Positions 1 through 6,260 are shown, counted from the stretch's first letter. The stretch: DNA of 8,140 nt from JBEIUL01 sp044356865 (GCA_044356865.1 JBIKVN010000143.1:1-8140), one strand, 5' to 3'. Numbers and translations: made by a program. Notes: generated from the sequence alone by a model not told the origin.

Positions 1-844
1 GCCGGTCGCGGCGGGCCCGCGCGACGAGCTCGGCATCGCTCAGGGCGTGGATGTCGACGAGCTCGGCAAGGCCCGCCAGCCGTTCGGTCATCTCGTCGCG
101 GACGGGCGCGAGGTGGTAGAGCACCGGTCGCACCGCGGCGCGATCGAACGCCTCGAGCACGGGCCGCAGGAAGCCGGCCACCGCGTGGAAGCGGAAGTCG
201 GCGCTGAAGAACCCGACGCGGATCGGCTCGCCCGCCGGCGCCGGCAGCGTGGCGAGCGGCGGAACCCGCGGGTCGGCCGCGATCGGCCGGGCCATCGCCA
301 TCGCCGCCTGCCCGAATGCCCGGTGGGCGAGCGATACCGCCGCATGCGTCGCATCGGGCCGGTAGTTCGCGACGATCGCCGCCGCCCGCAGCGGCTCGAG
401 CGAGCTCGGGTGGCGGCGGACCAGGTCTTTCGCCAGCGTCGCCGCCTCGTCGGCCGCCGCGGTCGCGAGCAGCTCCATCGCGAGGTTGACGCCCGGTCGC
501 AGCCGGTCGGGATCGAGCTCGAGCGCCGCGCGGTAGCACGCGATCGCCTCGTCGCGCCGCCCGAGCGACGCGAGGCAGCTGCCGAGGTTCGACCGCGTGG
601 CCGCGTCGCGCGGGTCAAGCTCGCGGGCCCGTTCGAGGCAGGCGAGCGCCTCGTCGTGACGGCCGAGCGCGACCAGCGTCTGCCCGAGCGCCGCGTGCGA
701 CGCCGCGGCATCCGTCGCGAGGTCGCGGATCCGCTCGGCCACCGCGCGGGCGTCCTCGTGACGGCCCCGCGCCGAGAGCTCGTCGTAACGGATCCGCAGC
801 GAGTCGAGCTCGCCCGCCGGACGCCGGGGAAGCCCCCGGCTCAT
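1..844 (-). CDS. TPR-domain protein with GT41 (OGT/SPINDLY-like) glycosyltransferase domain, 3' part missing
   Basis: The reading frame opens with ATG at 844-842 and is still open at base 1, giving 281 residues of a longer protein. Residues about 49-78 and 83-112 are two clear tetratricopeptide repeats, each ending in ELDP. Each has the usual LG...A and EA...A spacing, and more degenerate helical repeats follow to about 180. After a proline-rich linker comes the segment RVGFFSADFRFHAVAGF (209-225). It matches the start of the catalytic domain of O-GlcNAc transferase and plant SPINDLY (GT41), including the conserved DF...H signature (D216, F217, H220). Enzymes of this family transfer a sugar from a nucleotide-sugar donor to Ser/Thr of proteins, usually in the cytoplasm. 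The donor-binding half lies outside the window, so activity cannot be judged. The gene starts 12 bases after the upstream DUF4126 gene ends, so the two are likely co-transcribed. A non-catalytic TPR protein is the alternative, but the domain start makes GT41 likelier. Confidence 0.82.
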   Translation of the reverse strand, partial: MSRGLPRRPAGELDSLRIRYDELSARGRHEDARAVAERIRDLATDAAASHAALGQTLVALGRHDEALACLERARELDPRDAATRSNLGSCLASLGRRDEAIACYRAALELDPDRLRPGVNLAMELLATAAADEAATLAKDLVRRHPSSLEPLRAAAIVANYRPDATHAAVSLAHRAFGQAAMAMARPIAADPRVPPLATLPAPAGEPIRVGFFSADFRFHAVAGFLRPVLEAFDRAAVRPVLYHLAPVRDEMTERLAGLAELVDIHALSDAELVARARRDR

Positions 845-856
845 CGCGGTCCGGCC

Positions 857-1477
857 TCAGGCGGGCAGGCGATTCGCATCCGGAACAGCGTATCGCACCC
901 GTGCCGACGCCCGGCGCGACCGGACCACGAGGACGGCCAGGACGACGGCCACGACGATCATCGCCGCGACCAGCGCCAGCGCGACCAGCGGCAGGAGTGC
1001 GACCGCCACCGCCAGCACCGCCGAGGCCGCCGACTCGGCCAGACCGTACACCGGTGTGAGGATCCCGCCGCTGGTGATGGTCGCCCCGGTCCGGCCGAGG
1101 GCGCTCAGCCCGTGCACCAGCCCGGCGGTGCCGCCGCCCGCGACCAGCGACGCCGCCCAGCCGAGCAGCGGGTCGTTCGGGACGAGGCCGGTGAACTGCG
1201 ACCCGGCCGCCAGCGTTCCCGCGGCCATCGCCGCCGGGGCCGCGAGGGCGTCGAGGGCGTTCGCGAGCGCCGGAACGCTTGTCGCCAGCACCTCGAGGGC
1301 GGTCGCGACGAGGAGGGCGGCCAAGGCGAGGTCGCTCGCGAGGAAGTCGAGCGGCCCGGGCAACCCGATCCAGCCGAAGCGGGCGGCGACCGCAAGGAAG
1401 AGGACCGGCACGAACGCCCGCAACCCGCAGGTGGCGGCCAGTCCGAGTCCGACGGCGAGGGCAAGCAGGGCGTCCAT
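857..1477 (-). CDS. DUF4126 family integral membrane protein
   Basis: This 206-residue protein is almost wholly hydrophobic and rich in Ala, Gly, Leu and Val. It resembles the DUF4126 family of small bacterial membrane proteins, whose function is unknown. The family-like features are an N-terminal amphipathic/hydrophobic hairpin containing GLRAF (18-22), and a PNDPLLGW stretch (100-107) leading into a glycine-rich segment with AGGGTAG (113-119). A TSGG...TPVYGLAES segment (135-149) follows, then a long terminal hydrophobic stretch (about 152-185) and a basic cytoplasmic tail (186-206). Four to six membrane spans are plausible by eye. The length is normal for the family. The ATG start has GGAG (minus strand, 1492-1489) about 11 bases upstream, a somewhat distant ribosome-binding site. 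The gene is divergent from the CaX antiporter and is the first gene of a two-gene unit with the downstream TPR/GT41 gene. Family assignment is fairly confident; its role is not known. Confidence 0.8.
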   Translation of the reverse strand: MDALLALAVGLGLAATCGLRAFVPVLFLAVAARFGWIGLPGPLDFLASDLALAALLVATALEVLATSVPALANALDALAAPAAMAAGTLAAGSQFTGLVPNDPLLGWAASLVAGGGTAGLVHGLSALGRTGATITSGGILTPVYGLAESAASAVLAVAVALLPLVALALVAAMIVVAVVLAVLVVRSRRASARVRYAVPDANRLPA

Positions 1478-1536
1478 GGGGGGTGAATCTCCGCCGGCTG
1501 GTTGGGAAGACCGCGTGGCCGGTTTCAGCGAGGTCC

Positions 1537-1551
1537 CCGGACCGCGTCCGG
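1537..1551. repeat. Short perfect inverted repeat in the divergent DUF4126/antiporter intergenic region
   Basis: CCGGAC (1537-1542) and GTCCGG (1546-1551) form a perfect 6-base inverted repeat around CGC. The right arm overlaps the promoter-like CCGGTA motif just before the antiporter gene, so it is placed as an operator or a DNA hairpin would be. In DNA this rich in G and C such short palindromes also arise by chance, so function is only a possibility. Confidence 0.3.
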
Positions 1552-1557
1552 TAGCCT
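1548..1557 (+). promoter_or_regulatory. Candidate -10 element for a leaderless antiporter transcript
   Basis: CCGGTAGCCT contains a TANNNT hexamer (1552-1557) that ends 9 bases before the ATG at 1567. A transcription start about 7 bases after the hexamer would leave a leader of only 2-3 bases. This fits the absence of any Shine-Dalgarno before the gene. No good -35 is seen at 16-18 bases. The same CCGGTANNNT pattern recurs before the ammonia-lyase and sulfatase genes, which raises its credibility. Confidence 0.4.
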
Positions 1558-1566
1558 TCCCCGGCC

Positions 1567-2694
1567 ATGGCCTCGCCGCACGCCCGCCCCATCCCCGTCC
1601 TCTCGAAACTCGACCTCGCGATCGTCCTCGGCCTCGTGACCGCGGTCGTCTCGCACGCCACGCACCATGTCGCCGACGAAGCCGAGTTCCGCTCCTTCTG
1701 GGGCGTCTTCCAGCTCATCTGGACGTTCCTGGTCACCTTGGCCTGCGCCTTCCGGGCCATGCAGCGGGCCGACGCGATCGCGATCCGGCTGGGCGAGCCG
1801 CTCGGCACGATCGTGCTGACCCTGTCGGCCATCGCCATCGAGATCGCGATGATCCTGGCGGTGATGCTCACCGCCAACCCGATCCCGACCGTCGCCCGCG
1901 ACACCATGTTCGCGGTGGTGATGATCCTGCTCGGCGGCTTCACCGGGCTGGCGCTGCTCGTCGGCGCCTACCGCGAGAAGCAGCATTTCAACTTCGACAG
2001 CTCCGTCAGCTACATCGGCCTCATCGCGGCCCTCGCGACCATCGGCCTCGTCCTGCCGCGCTTCACCGACAGCCGCGAGGGCGGCTACATGTGGCCGATG
2101 ACCGAGGTGTTCGTGGCGTTCGCGTCGATCCTGGTCTACGGGGCGTTCCTCTGGCGGCAGACGACCCGCGATCGCGAGGACTTTTCCTTCCGCGACGAGG
2201 CGAACGGGCATGGCGAGCCGCGCCACGGGGCGCCGACGGTCCGGCAGGTCGCCCTGCACGCGGTCGGCCTGCTCGTGACGCTCGTGACCATCACCCTGCT
2301 GGCCGAGGGGCTGGCCGAGGGCGTCGAGCAGACGATCGTCGTGCTCGATCTTCCGCGGGCGTTCGCCGGCGTGGTGATTGCGGCGATCATCCTCGCCCCG
2401 GAGGGCCTTGCGGGACTCTCCGCCGGCCTGCACGGGCAGATGCAGCGGTCGATCAACGTGCTGCTCGGCTCGGCCCTGTCGACCATCGGCCTCACGATCC
2501 CCGCGGTGCTGCTGCTCGGGCTCTTCACCGGGAAGCCGGTCGAACTCGGGCTCGAGCCGACCGAGATCGTGATCCTCGTCGCCGTGCTGTTCGTCTCGGG
2601 CCTGAACTTCAGCCGCGGCCGCATCGGATTCACGCAGGGCTTGGTGCACCTGACGCTCTTCCTCGGCTGGATCGCGATGATCTTCGACCCGTGA
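1567..2694 (+). CDS. ChaA/CaX-family calcium (or sodium)/proton antiporter
   Basis: This 375-residue polytopic membrane protein belongs to the Ca2+/cation antiporter superfamily and resembles E. coli ChaA in length and motifs. It would exchange cytoplasmic Ca2+, or possibly Na+/K+, for protons across the inner membrane. The two inverted alpha-repeats are visible. The first has GEPLGT (76-81) followed by LTLSA and the acidic residue E92. The second has PEG (278-280, E279) followed by GSALSTIGLTIP (301-312). These acidic residues line the ion path in the family. About ten or eleven hydrophobic spans can be drawn, with a hydrophilic loop at about 198-226 between the two halves. There is no Shine-Dalgarno before the ATG, but a promoter-like TAGCCT lies 9 bases upstream, so the mRNA may be leaderless. 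The gene is divergent from the DUF4126 gene and convergent with the ammonia-lyase gene, so it is probably monocistronic. Ion specificity cannot be read from the sequence. Confidence 0.9.
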   Translation: MASPHARPIPVLSKLDLAIVLGLVTAVVSHATHHVADEAEFRSFWGVFQLIWTFLVTLACAFRAMQRADAIAIRLGEPLGTIVLTLSAIAIEIAMILAVMLTANPIPTVARDTMFAVVMILLGGFTGLALLVGAYREKQHFNFDSSVSYIGLIAALATIGLVLPRFTDSREGGYMWPMTEVFVAFASILVYGAFLWRQTTRDREDFSFRDEANGHGEPRHGAPTVRQVALHAVGLLVTLVTITLLAEGLAEGVEQTIVVLDLPRAFAGVVIAAIILAPEGLAGLSAGLHGQMQRSINVLLGSALSTIGLTIPAVLLLGLFTGKPVELGLEPTEIVILVAVLFVSGLNFSRGRIGFTQGLVHLTLFLGWIAMIFDP

Positions 2695-2713
2695 GGGGGG
2701 AAGGCTTTCTCAC
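2691..2713. terminator. Weak inverted repeat between two convergent genes, possible bidirectional terminator
   Basis: The antiporter and ammonia-lyase genes converge with only 15 bases between their stop codons. GTGAG (2691-2695) and CTCAC (2709-2713) form a 5-base stem that contains both stop codons. There is a short TTT run in the loop but no terminal U-tract. The stem is short and partly a by-product of two TGA stops in similar contexts, so this is a tentative call. Confidence 0.2.
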
Positions 2714-4260
2714 CCCGCGAACGCCCCGTCCCGGACCAGCCCCTCGATCCGCGCGATGTCCGGGGCCGGCGGGCGGTCCCGCTCGAGCTTCGGCACCGCG
2801 GCGCGGACCGTCGCGAAGGCCCGCTCGACGCCCGCGCCCGACTTCAGCGGCCGTTGGCTCTCGAGGGCCTCGGCCATCACCAGCAGCTCGATCGCGATGA
2901 CGCTGCGGAGCAGGCCGAGCGAGCGCATGGCCTTGAGCGCCGCGGTCGCGCCCATCGAGTTGTAGTCCTCGATGCCCGCGCTGGTCGGCACGTTGCCGAC
3001 GCTGGCCGGCGTCGCGAGGGTCATCATCTCGTTCACGCACGCCGCGGCGGTGTACTGGGCGATCATCAGCCCGCTGTGCAGGCCGGGGCTCGGCGAGAGA
3101 TACGGCTTCACCGGGTTCTCGCGGTCGTGGGCCGACAGCACCCAGAAGACGCGTCGCTCGGAGATGCCCGCCACATGGCACATCGCGATGGCGAGGGCGT
3201 CGAGCGGGATCGCCAGCGGCATGCCGTGGAAGTTCCCGCCCGAGACGATGCGGCCCTCGCCGGGCTTTCCTTCCGCGAAAACCAGCGGATTGTCGGTCAC
3301 CGCCCCGAGCTCGCGGCCGATCGCCCCGGCCACCCAGTCGATCGCGTCGAACGCCGCCCCGAGCACCTGCGGCATCGCCCGCAGGCAGTAGGGATCCTGC
3401 ACCCGCGGGTCGTCCACCGCGTGCGCCGGCAGCACCTCGCTGCCGGCGAGCGCCTCGCGCAGCCGCCGCGCGACCTCGACCTGTCCGGGCTGGCCCCGGG
3501 CCGCGTGCAGCCGAGGGTCGAGGAACGCGTCGGTCGCGCGGCACCCGTCGATCGCCATCGCCGCCGCCGCGAGCGCCGCCGAACGCACCCGTGCGAGGTC
3601 GGCGCACAGCAGCCCGCCCGCCGCCGCCATGAAGTGCGTGCCGTTGATGAGGGCGAGGCCTTCCTTGCTCTCGAGCCGCAGCGGCTCGACGCCGGTGGCC
3701 CGGAAGGCGAACCCCGTCGGCTGCGGCGTGCCGTTCATCCGGACGAGCCCCTCGCCGATCAGGGCGAGGGCCAGGTGCGAGAGGGGGGCGAGGTCGCCCG
3801 AGGCCCCGACCGAGCCGCGGCTCGGCACCACCGGCACGAGGTCGCGCCCGAGCAGTTCGGCGATCTTCTCGACCACCGTCGGGCGCACCCCGGAGTGCCC
3901 GCGGGAAAGGCTCGCCGCGACCAGCAGCATCATCGCCCGCACCGCGTCCGACTCCAGCGGCTCGCCGACGCCCGCCGCGTGGGAACGCACGAGATTCTCC
4001 TGCAGTTCGGCGAGGTCGCCCGCCTCGAGCCGCACCCGCGAGAGGCTGCCGAAACCGGTGTTCACGCCGTAGACGGCCTCGCGGCCCGCGGCGGCCTTCT
4101 CGACCACCGCCCGCGACGCCTGCATCGCGGCCCGGCCCTTCGCCCCGAGCTCGACGCGGCGCCGGCCGCGGGCCACCTGCTCCACCTCGGAGATCGTCAG
4201 CGGTTGCCCGTCGAGGACGAGCGGAGGCGACGCGGGGTCGTTCGTTCGTGCCGTGCTCAC
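2710..4260 (-). CDS. hutH: Aromatic amino acid ammonia-lyase family, probable histidine ammonia-lyase
   Basis: This 516-residue protein belongs to the HAL/PAL/TAL family, which removes ammonia from an aromatic amino acid using a self-made MIO electrophile. Histidine ammonia-lyase makes urocanate in the cytoplasm. The MIO-forming triad ASG is at 153-155 within GSVGASGDLAPLSH. The active-site Tyr is Y64 in YGVNTGFG (64-71). S93-H94 matches the Ser-His selectivity pair typical of HAL, where TAL has His-Leu. YCLRAMPQ (291-298) carries R294. E431 in PTSAGIEDYNSMG (425-437) sits where HAL has Glu and PAL/TAL have Gln. Several other positions differ from classical HAL: GNFHGM (342-347), where HALs usually have Glu in place of Met; YNSM in place of HVSM; and AQYTAAACVNEM (401-412). 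The start is GTG at 4260-4258. The frame stays open far upstream, but family homology begins just inside this start and a promoter-like TACCAT lies 6 bases before it. There are no hutU, hutI or hutG neighbours, so a different aromatic substrate or an aminomutase remains possible. Confidence 0.85.
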   Translation of the reverse strand: MSTARTNDPASPPLVLDGQPLTISEVEQVARGRRRVELGAKGRAAMQASRAVVEKAAAGREAVYGVNTGFGSLSRVRLEAGDLAELQENLVRSHAAGVGEPLESDAVRAMMLLVAASLSRGHSGVRPTVVEKIAELLGRDLVPVVPSRGSVGASGDLAPLSHLALALIGEGLVRMNGTPQPTGFAFRATGVEPLRLESKEGLALINGTHFMAAAGGLLCADLARVRSAALAAAAMAIDGCRATDAFLDPRLHAARGQPGQVEVARRLREALAGSEVLPAHAVDDPRVQDPYCLRAMPQVLGAAFDAIDWVAGAIGRELGAVTDNPLVFAEGKPGEGRIVSGGNFHGMPLAIPLDALAIAMCHVAGISERRVFWVLSAHDRENPVKPYLSPSPGLHSGLMIAQYTAAACVNEMMTLATPASVGNVPTSAGIEDYNSMGATAALKAMRSLGLLRSVIAIELLVMAEALESQRPLKSGAGVERAFATVRAAVPKLERDRPPAPDIARIEGLVRDGAFAG

Positions 4261-4266
4261 GCCGCG

Positions 4267-4276
4267 ATGGTACCGG
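4267..4276 (-). promoter_or_regulatory. Candidate -10 element for a leaderless ammonia-lyase transcript
   Basis: Read on the minus strand, CCGGTACCAT contains the hexamer TACCAT (4272-4267). It is followed by six bases and then the GTG start codon at 4260. A start of transcription 6-7 bases after the hexamer would fall on or next to the GTG, giving a leaderless mRNA. No Shine-Dalgarno precedes this GTG. No convincing -35 is seen at the usual distance. Confidence 0.4.
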
Positions 4277-4282
4277 GATCGT

Positions 4283-4314
4283 CCCCCGCGTCGCTTGCCG
4301 CGGGGAAGCGGGGG
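4283..4314. repeat. Overlapping, mutually exclusive inverted repeats in the divergent promoter region
   Basis: CCCCGCG (4284-4290) can pair perfectly with CGCGGGG (4299-4305) across an 8-base loop. Alternatively CCCCCGC (4283-4289) can pair perfectly with GCGGGGG (4308-4314). The two pairings share the left arm, so only one can form at a time. The region sits between the two outward promoters and covers the proposed -35 of the rightward one. It could be a regulator-binding site or simply a GC-rich coincidence. Confidence 0.35.
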
Positions 4315-4323
4315 CAGTACAAC
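4295..4323 (+). promoter_or_regulatory. Candidate sigma-70-type promoter for the membrane protein/kinase unit
   Basis: TTGCCG (4295-4300) and TACAAC (4318-4323) each match the sigma-70 consensus at four of six positions and are separated by exactly 17 bases. The -10 ends 7 bases before the GTG at 4331, so transcription would begin at or next to the start codon. This supports GTG 4331 as the true start over the ATG at 4253, which would lie inside the divergent ammonia-lyase gene. Confidence 0.42.
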
Positions 4324-4330
4324 CCGGCCC

Positions 4331-5206
4331 GTGAGCCACGCCGCGCGACGAACCGAGGAACCGTCCCTGCGCCGATCGCTCGTGCTGCCGCTCGGGATCA
4401 TCCTGTCGGCCCTCGTCTTCGCGCTTGCGGTCGGGCCGTGGATCTCGCTGCGCGGCGTCGCGGGACCGGTGGTGGCGATGAGCGAGCGTCCGGCCCTCGC
4501 GGCCCTCGCCACGCTCGGCTGCCTCACGGTCGGCATCGCGATCGCGGCCCTGGTCGGGCGCCTCATCAACGCGGTGGTCGGGCTGTTCACGCTCGGCTGC
4601 GGACTCGGCGTCCTCGCGATGCGGGCGGGCACCGTCGAGGATCTCGCCTTCTCGGCCGGCGCCGCCGGCCCGGCCCTGCGCGGCATGGCGATCGAGACGC
4701 TGCTCTGGGCCGTCGCGATCGGTACGGCCAGCGTCCTCACCTTCCGCCTCGCCGGACCCTTGCCCGACGCGGTCGAGATCGACGATCCGCGGCGCGACGG
4801 CCCGTTCGGGCGGAACGCGTTCCTCTCGCTCGCCGCCGGCCTGCTGGTGCTGCCCGCGGCGTGGCTCTTGGCCCTGTCGCCGATGAAGGGCCAGGCCCTC
4901 GGGGCGGTGGTGGTCGGAAGCATGGTCGCGGGTCTCGGCGGGCGCCTGCTGGCCCCGCGGGTGCCGCCGGTGTTGCTCTTCGCGGCACCGTGCCTGGCCG
5001 CCGCCCTCGGCCAAATGGTCGTCTCGACGCTGGTGACGCCCGCGACCCCGCTCGGCAACCTGTTCGTCTCCGGGGCGATTCCCCGCGTCGCCGTGCCGAT
5101 GCCGATCGACTGGGCCGCCGGCGGCACGGTCGGCGTCGCCCTCGGTATCGGCTGGTCGCGATCGTTCCTCAAGACCGAGCGGGACGCGCGGCCGCAGCGC
5201 CGTTGA
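4331..5206 (+). CDS. Polytopic membrane protein of unknown function
   Basis: I do not recognise a named family. With the GTG start at 4331 the product has 291 residues. A short basic N-terminus (RR at 6-7 and 14-15) is followed by a hydrophobic span at about 17-38. Two closely spaced spans follow at about 55-75 and 79-97, and another at about 119-140. A charged loop, DDPRRDG (151-157), divides the protein in two. The second half has spans at about 164-182, 188-206 and 213-235, then a conserved-looking PMPIDWAAGG turn (256-265), a last short span to about 276, and a basic tail. An in-frame ATG at 4253 exists, but using it would overlap the divergent ammonia-lyase start and add an arginine/proline-rich leader, so GTG 4331 is preferred. 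The PfkB kinase gene begins 33 bases downstream on the same strand, suggesting one transcript. There are no catalytic motifs, so a transport or scaffold role would be speculation. Confidence 0.75.
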   Translation: MSHAARRTEEPSLRRSLVLPLGIILSALVFALAVGPWISLRGVAGPVVAMSERPALAALATLGCLTVGIAIAALVGRLINAVVGLFTLGCGLGVLAMRAGTVEDLAFSAGAAGPALRGMAIETLLWAVAIGTASVLTFRLAGPLPDAVEIDDPRRDGPFGRNAFLSLAAGLLVLPAAWLLALSPMKGQALGAVVVGSMVAGLGGRLLAPRVPPVLLFAAPCLAAALGQMVVSTLVTPATPLGNLFVSGAIPRVAVPMPIDWAAGGTVGVALGIGWSRSFLKTERDARPQRR

Positions 5207-5239
5207 GCCGCGTTTCCCTCGCGCCCATCACCACGAACC

Positions 5240-6166
5240 ATGCCACTCCTCGTCACCGGAACCGTCGGGATCGACACCGTCCACACCCCCGAGGCGACCG
5301 CTGAAAAGGTCCTCGGCGGCAGCTGCTCGTACTTCGCCGCCGCCGCGAGCCAGCTCGCCCCGGTGCGGATGGTCGCCGCGGTCGGCCACGACTGGCCGGC
5401 CGAGCACGAGAAGCAGCTCGCCTCGTTCCGCAACCTCTGCACGCGGGGCCTCGAGCGACGGGCCGCCAGCACCACCTTCGCCTGGGGCGGCCGCTACTTC
5501 GACAACATGAACCGGCGGGAGACGCTCTTCACGCACCTCGGCGTGCTCGAGGAGACCCCGCCGGCGATTCCCGACCACTACCGCGACAGCGCGATGGTCT
5601 TCCTCGCGAATACCCATCCGGCGGTGCAGCGGAACCTGCTCGCGCAGCTGCCGTCGCGGCGGCTCGCCGTCGCCGACACGATGGACCTCTGGATCAACAT
5701 CGCCCGCGAGGAGCTGCTCGCGCTCTTCCGCGAGATCGACGGCGTGGTCCTGAATGACCAGGAGGCGATGCAGCTCACCGGCCGCTCGAACGCGATCTCG
5801 GCGGCCCGGGCCGTGCTCGAGTTCGGCCTGACCTTCGTGATCGTGAAGAAGGGCGAGCACGGGGCGGTCCTCGTCCACCGCGACGGCGTCGCGACCATCC
5901 CCGCGTTCCCGGCCGACGAGCGGCACGTGATCGACCCGACGGGGGCTGGCGACTCGTTCGCGGGCGGGCTCATGGGCCACCTCGCCTCGGTCGGCACGGC
6001 CGCCGGGGGCGTCGATTTCGCCGCGATCCAGGCGGCCCTGGCCTGGGGGACGGTCCTCGCGAGCTTCACGATCGAGAGCTTCTCGCTCGACCGGCTCCGG
6101 CGGCTCGACCGCTCGCAGATCGACGAGCGGCTGCGGACCTTCCGGCAACTCGCCCGCATCGGGTGA
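5240..6166 (+). CDS. PfkB/ribokinase-family sugar or nucleoside kinase
   Basis: This 308-residue cytoplasmic kinase has the length and fold signatures of the PfkB family, which phosphorylates sugars or nucleosides with ATP. Near the N-terminus VTGTVGIDT (5-13) and GGS (26-28) form the substrate-binding side. NDQE (172-175) fits the NxxE motif linked to Mg and phosphate. VKKGEHG lies just before the nucleotide site. DPTGAGDSFAGG (232-243) is the C-terminal PfkB signature, with D238 as the catalytic base and the GAG as the anion hole. The segment WGGRYFDNMNRRETL is shared with a widespread uncharacterised subgroup annotated only as sugar kinase, so the substrate cannot be named. Ribokinase-like and adenosine/cytidine-kinase-like activities are both possible. 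No Shine-Dalgarno or promoter precedes the ATG. It follows the membrane protein gene by 33 bases and is probably expressed from the same transcript. Confidence 0.88.
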   Translation: MPLLVTGTVGIDTVHTPEATAEKVLGGSCSYFAAAASQLAPVRMVAAVGHDWPAEHEKQLASFRNLCTRGLERRAASTTFAWGGRYFDNMNRRETLFTHLGVLEETPPAIPDHYRDSAMVFLANTHPAVQRNLLAQLPSRRLAVADTMDLWINIAREELLALFREIDGVVLNDQEAMQLTGRSNAISAARAVLEFGLTFVIVKKGEHGAVLVHRDGVATIPAFPADERHVIDPTGAGDSFAGGLMGHLASVGTAAGGVDFAAIQAALAWGTVLASFTIESFSLDRLRRLDRSQIDERLRTFRQLARIG

Positions 6167-6194
6167 TCTTGACCGCCCACGACCGCGGGGTTTG

Positions 6195-6204
6195 CCGGTA
6201 TCTT
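6195..6204 (+). promoter_or_regulatory. Candidate -10 element for the sulfatase/HAD unit
   Basis: CCGGTATCTT contains the hexamer TATCTT (6199-6204) and matches the CCGGTANNNT pattern found before two other genes here. A TTGACC at 6169-6174 is a good -35 by sequence but lies 24 bases away, too far for normal use. If the hexamer works, transcription would start near 6211 and leave a leader of about 54 bases. That fits this gene having a strong Shine-Dalgarno, unlike the other two. Confidence 0.38.
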
Positions 6205-6211
6205 GATCCGA

Positions 6212-6233
6212 CGGCTTTCCCTGGGTAAAGCCG
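6212..6233 (+). repeat. Hairpin in the sulfatase 5' leader
   Basis: CGGCTTT (6212-6218) and AAAGCCG (6227-6233) form a perfect 7-base stem with the 8-base loop CCCTGGGT. If transcription starts near 6211, the hairpin is at the very 5' end of the mRNA, where it could protect the transcript from degradation. It could instead be the end of the kinase transcript, but no T-tract follows. It does not cover the Shine-Dalgarno. Confidence 0.4.
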
Positions 6234-6253
6234 ACCCGCCCGAACCTGCCCCC

Positions 6254-6260
6254 GGAGGAG
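6254..6260 (+). promoter_or_regulatory. Strong Shine-Dalgarno of the sulfatase gene
   Basis: GGAGGAG lies four bases before the ATG at 6265 and is the only strong ribosome-binding site I find in the window. It fixes the sulfatase start, which also begins a good signal peptide. Its presence contrasts with the apparently leaderless genes nearby. Confidence 0.7.

Noticed and set aside
47..1486. Plus-strand open frame of 479 codons across the TPR and DUF4126 genes
   Set aside because: The translation is Arg-rich without recognisable domains, whereas the minus strand shows two TPRs, a GT41 domain start and a DUF4126 protein.
4253..4330. ATG at 4253 as the start of the membrane protein
   Set aside because: It would overlap the divergent ammonia-lyase start and add an Arg/Pro/Gly-rich leader encoded by the intergenic hairpin region. 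GTG 4331 has a suitable promoter just upstream.
2630..5014. Very long open frames opposite or out of frame with other genes, for example minus 2630-5014, plus 2854-5304 and minus 5578-7818
   Set aside because: Their products are runs of Arg, Gly, Pro, Ala and His-rich low-complexity sequence without family motifs, and they overlap genes with clear conserved motifs. In DNA this GC-rich, stop codons are rare in the shadow frames, so long frames are expected by chance.
4261..5475. N-terminal extension of the ammonia-lyase up to base 5475 on the minus strand
   Set aside because: The frame is open but the extra 405 codons are low-complexity and antisense to the membrane protein and the start of the kinase. 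HAL-family similarity begins just after GTG 4260 and the resulting 516 residues match the usual family length.
6169..6204. TTGACC (6169-6174) with TATCTT (6199-6204) as a classical -35/-10 pair
   Set aside because: The spacing is 24 bases, well outside the 16-18 base range, so only the -10-like motif is kept.
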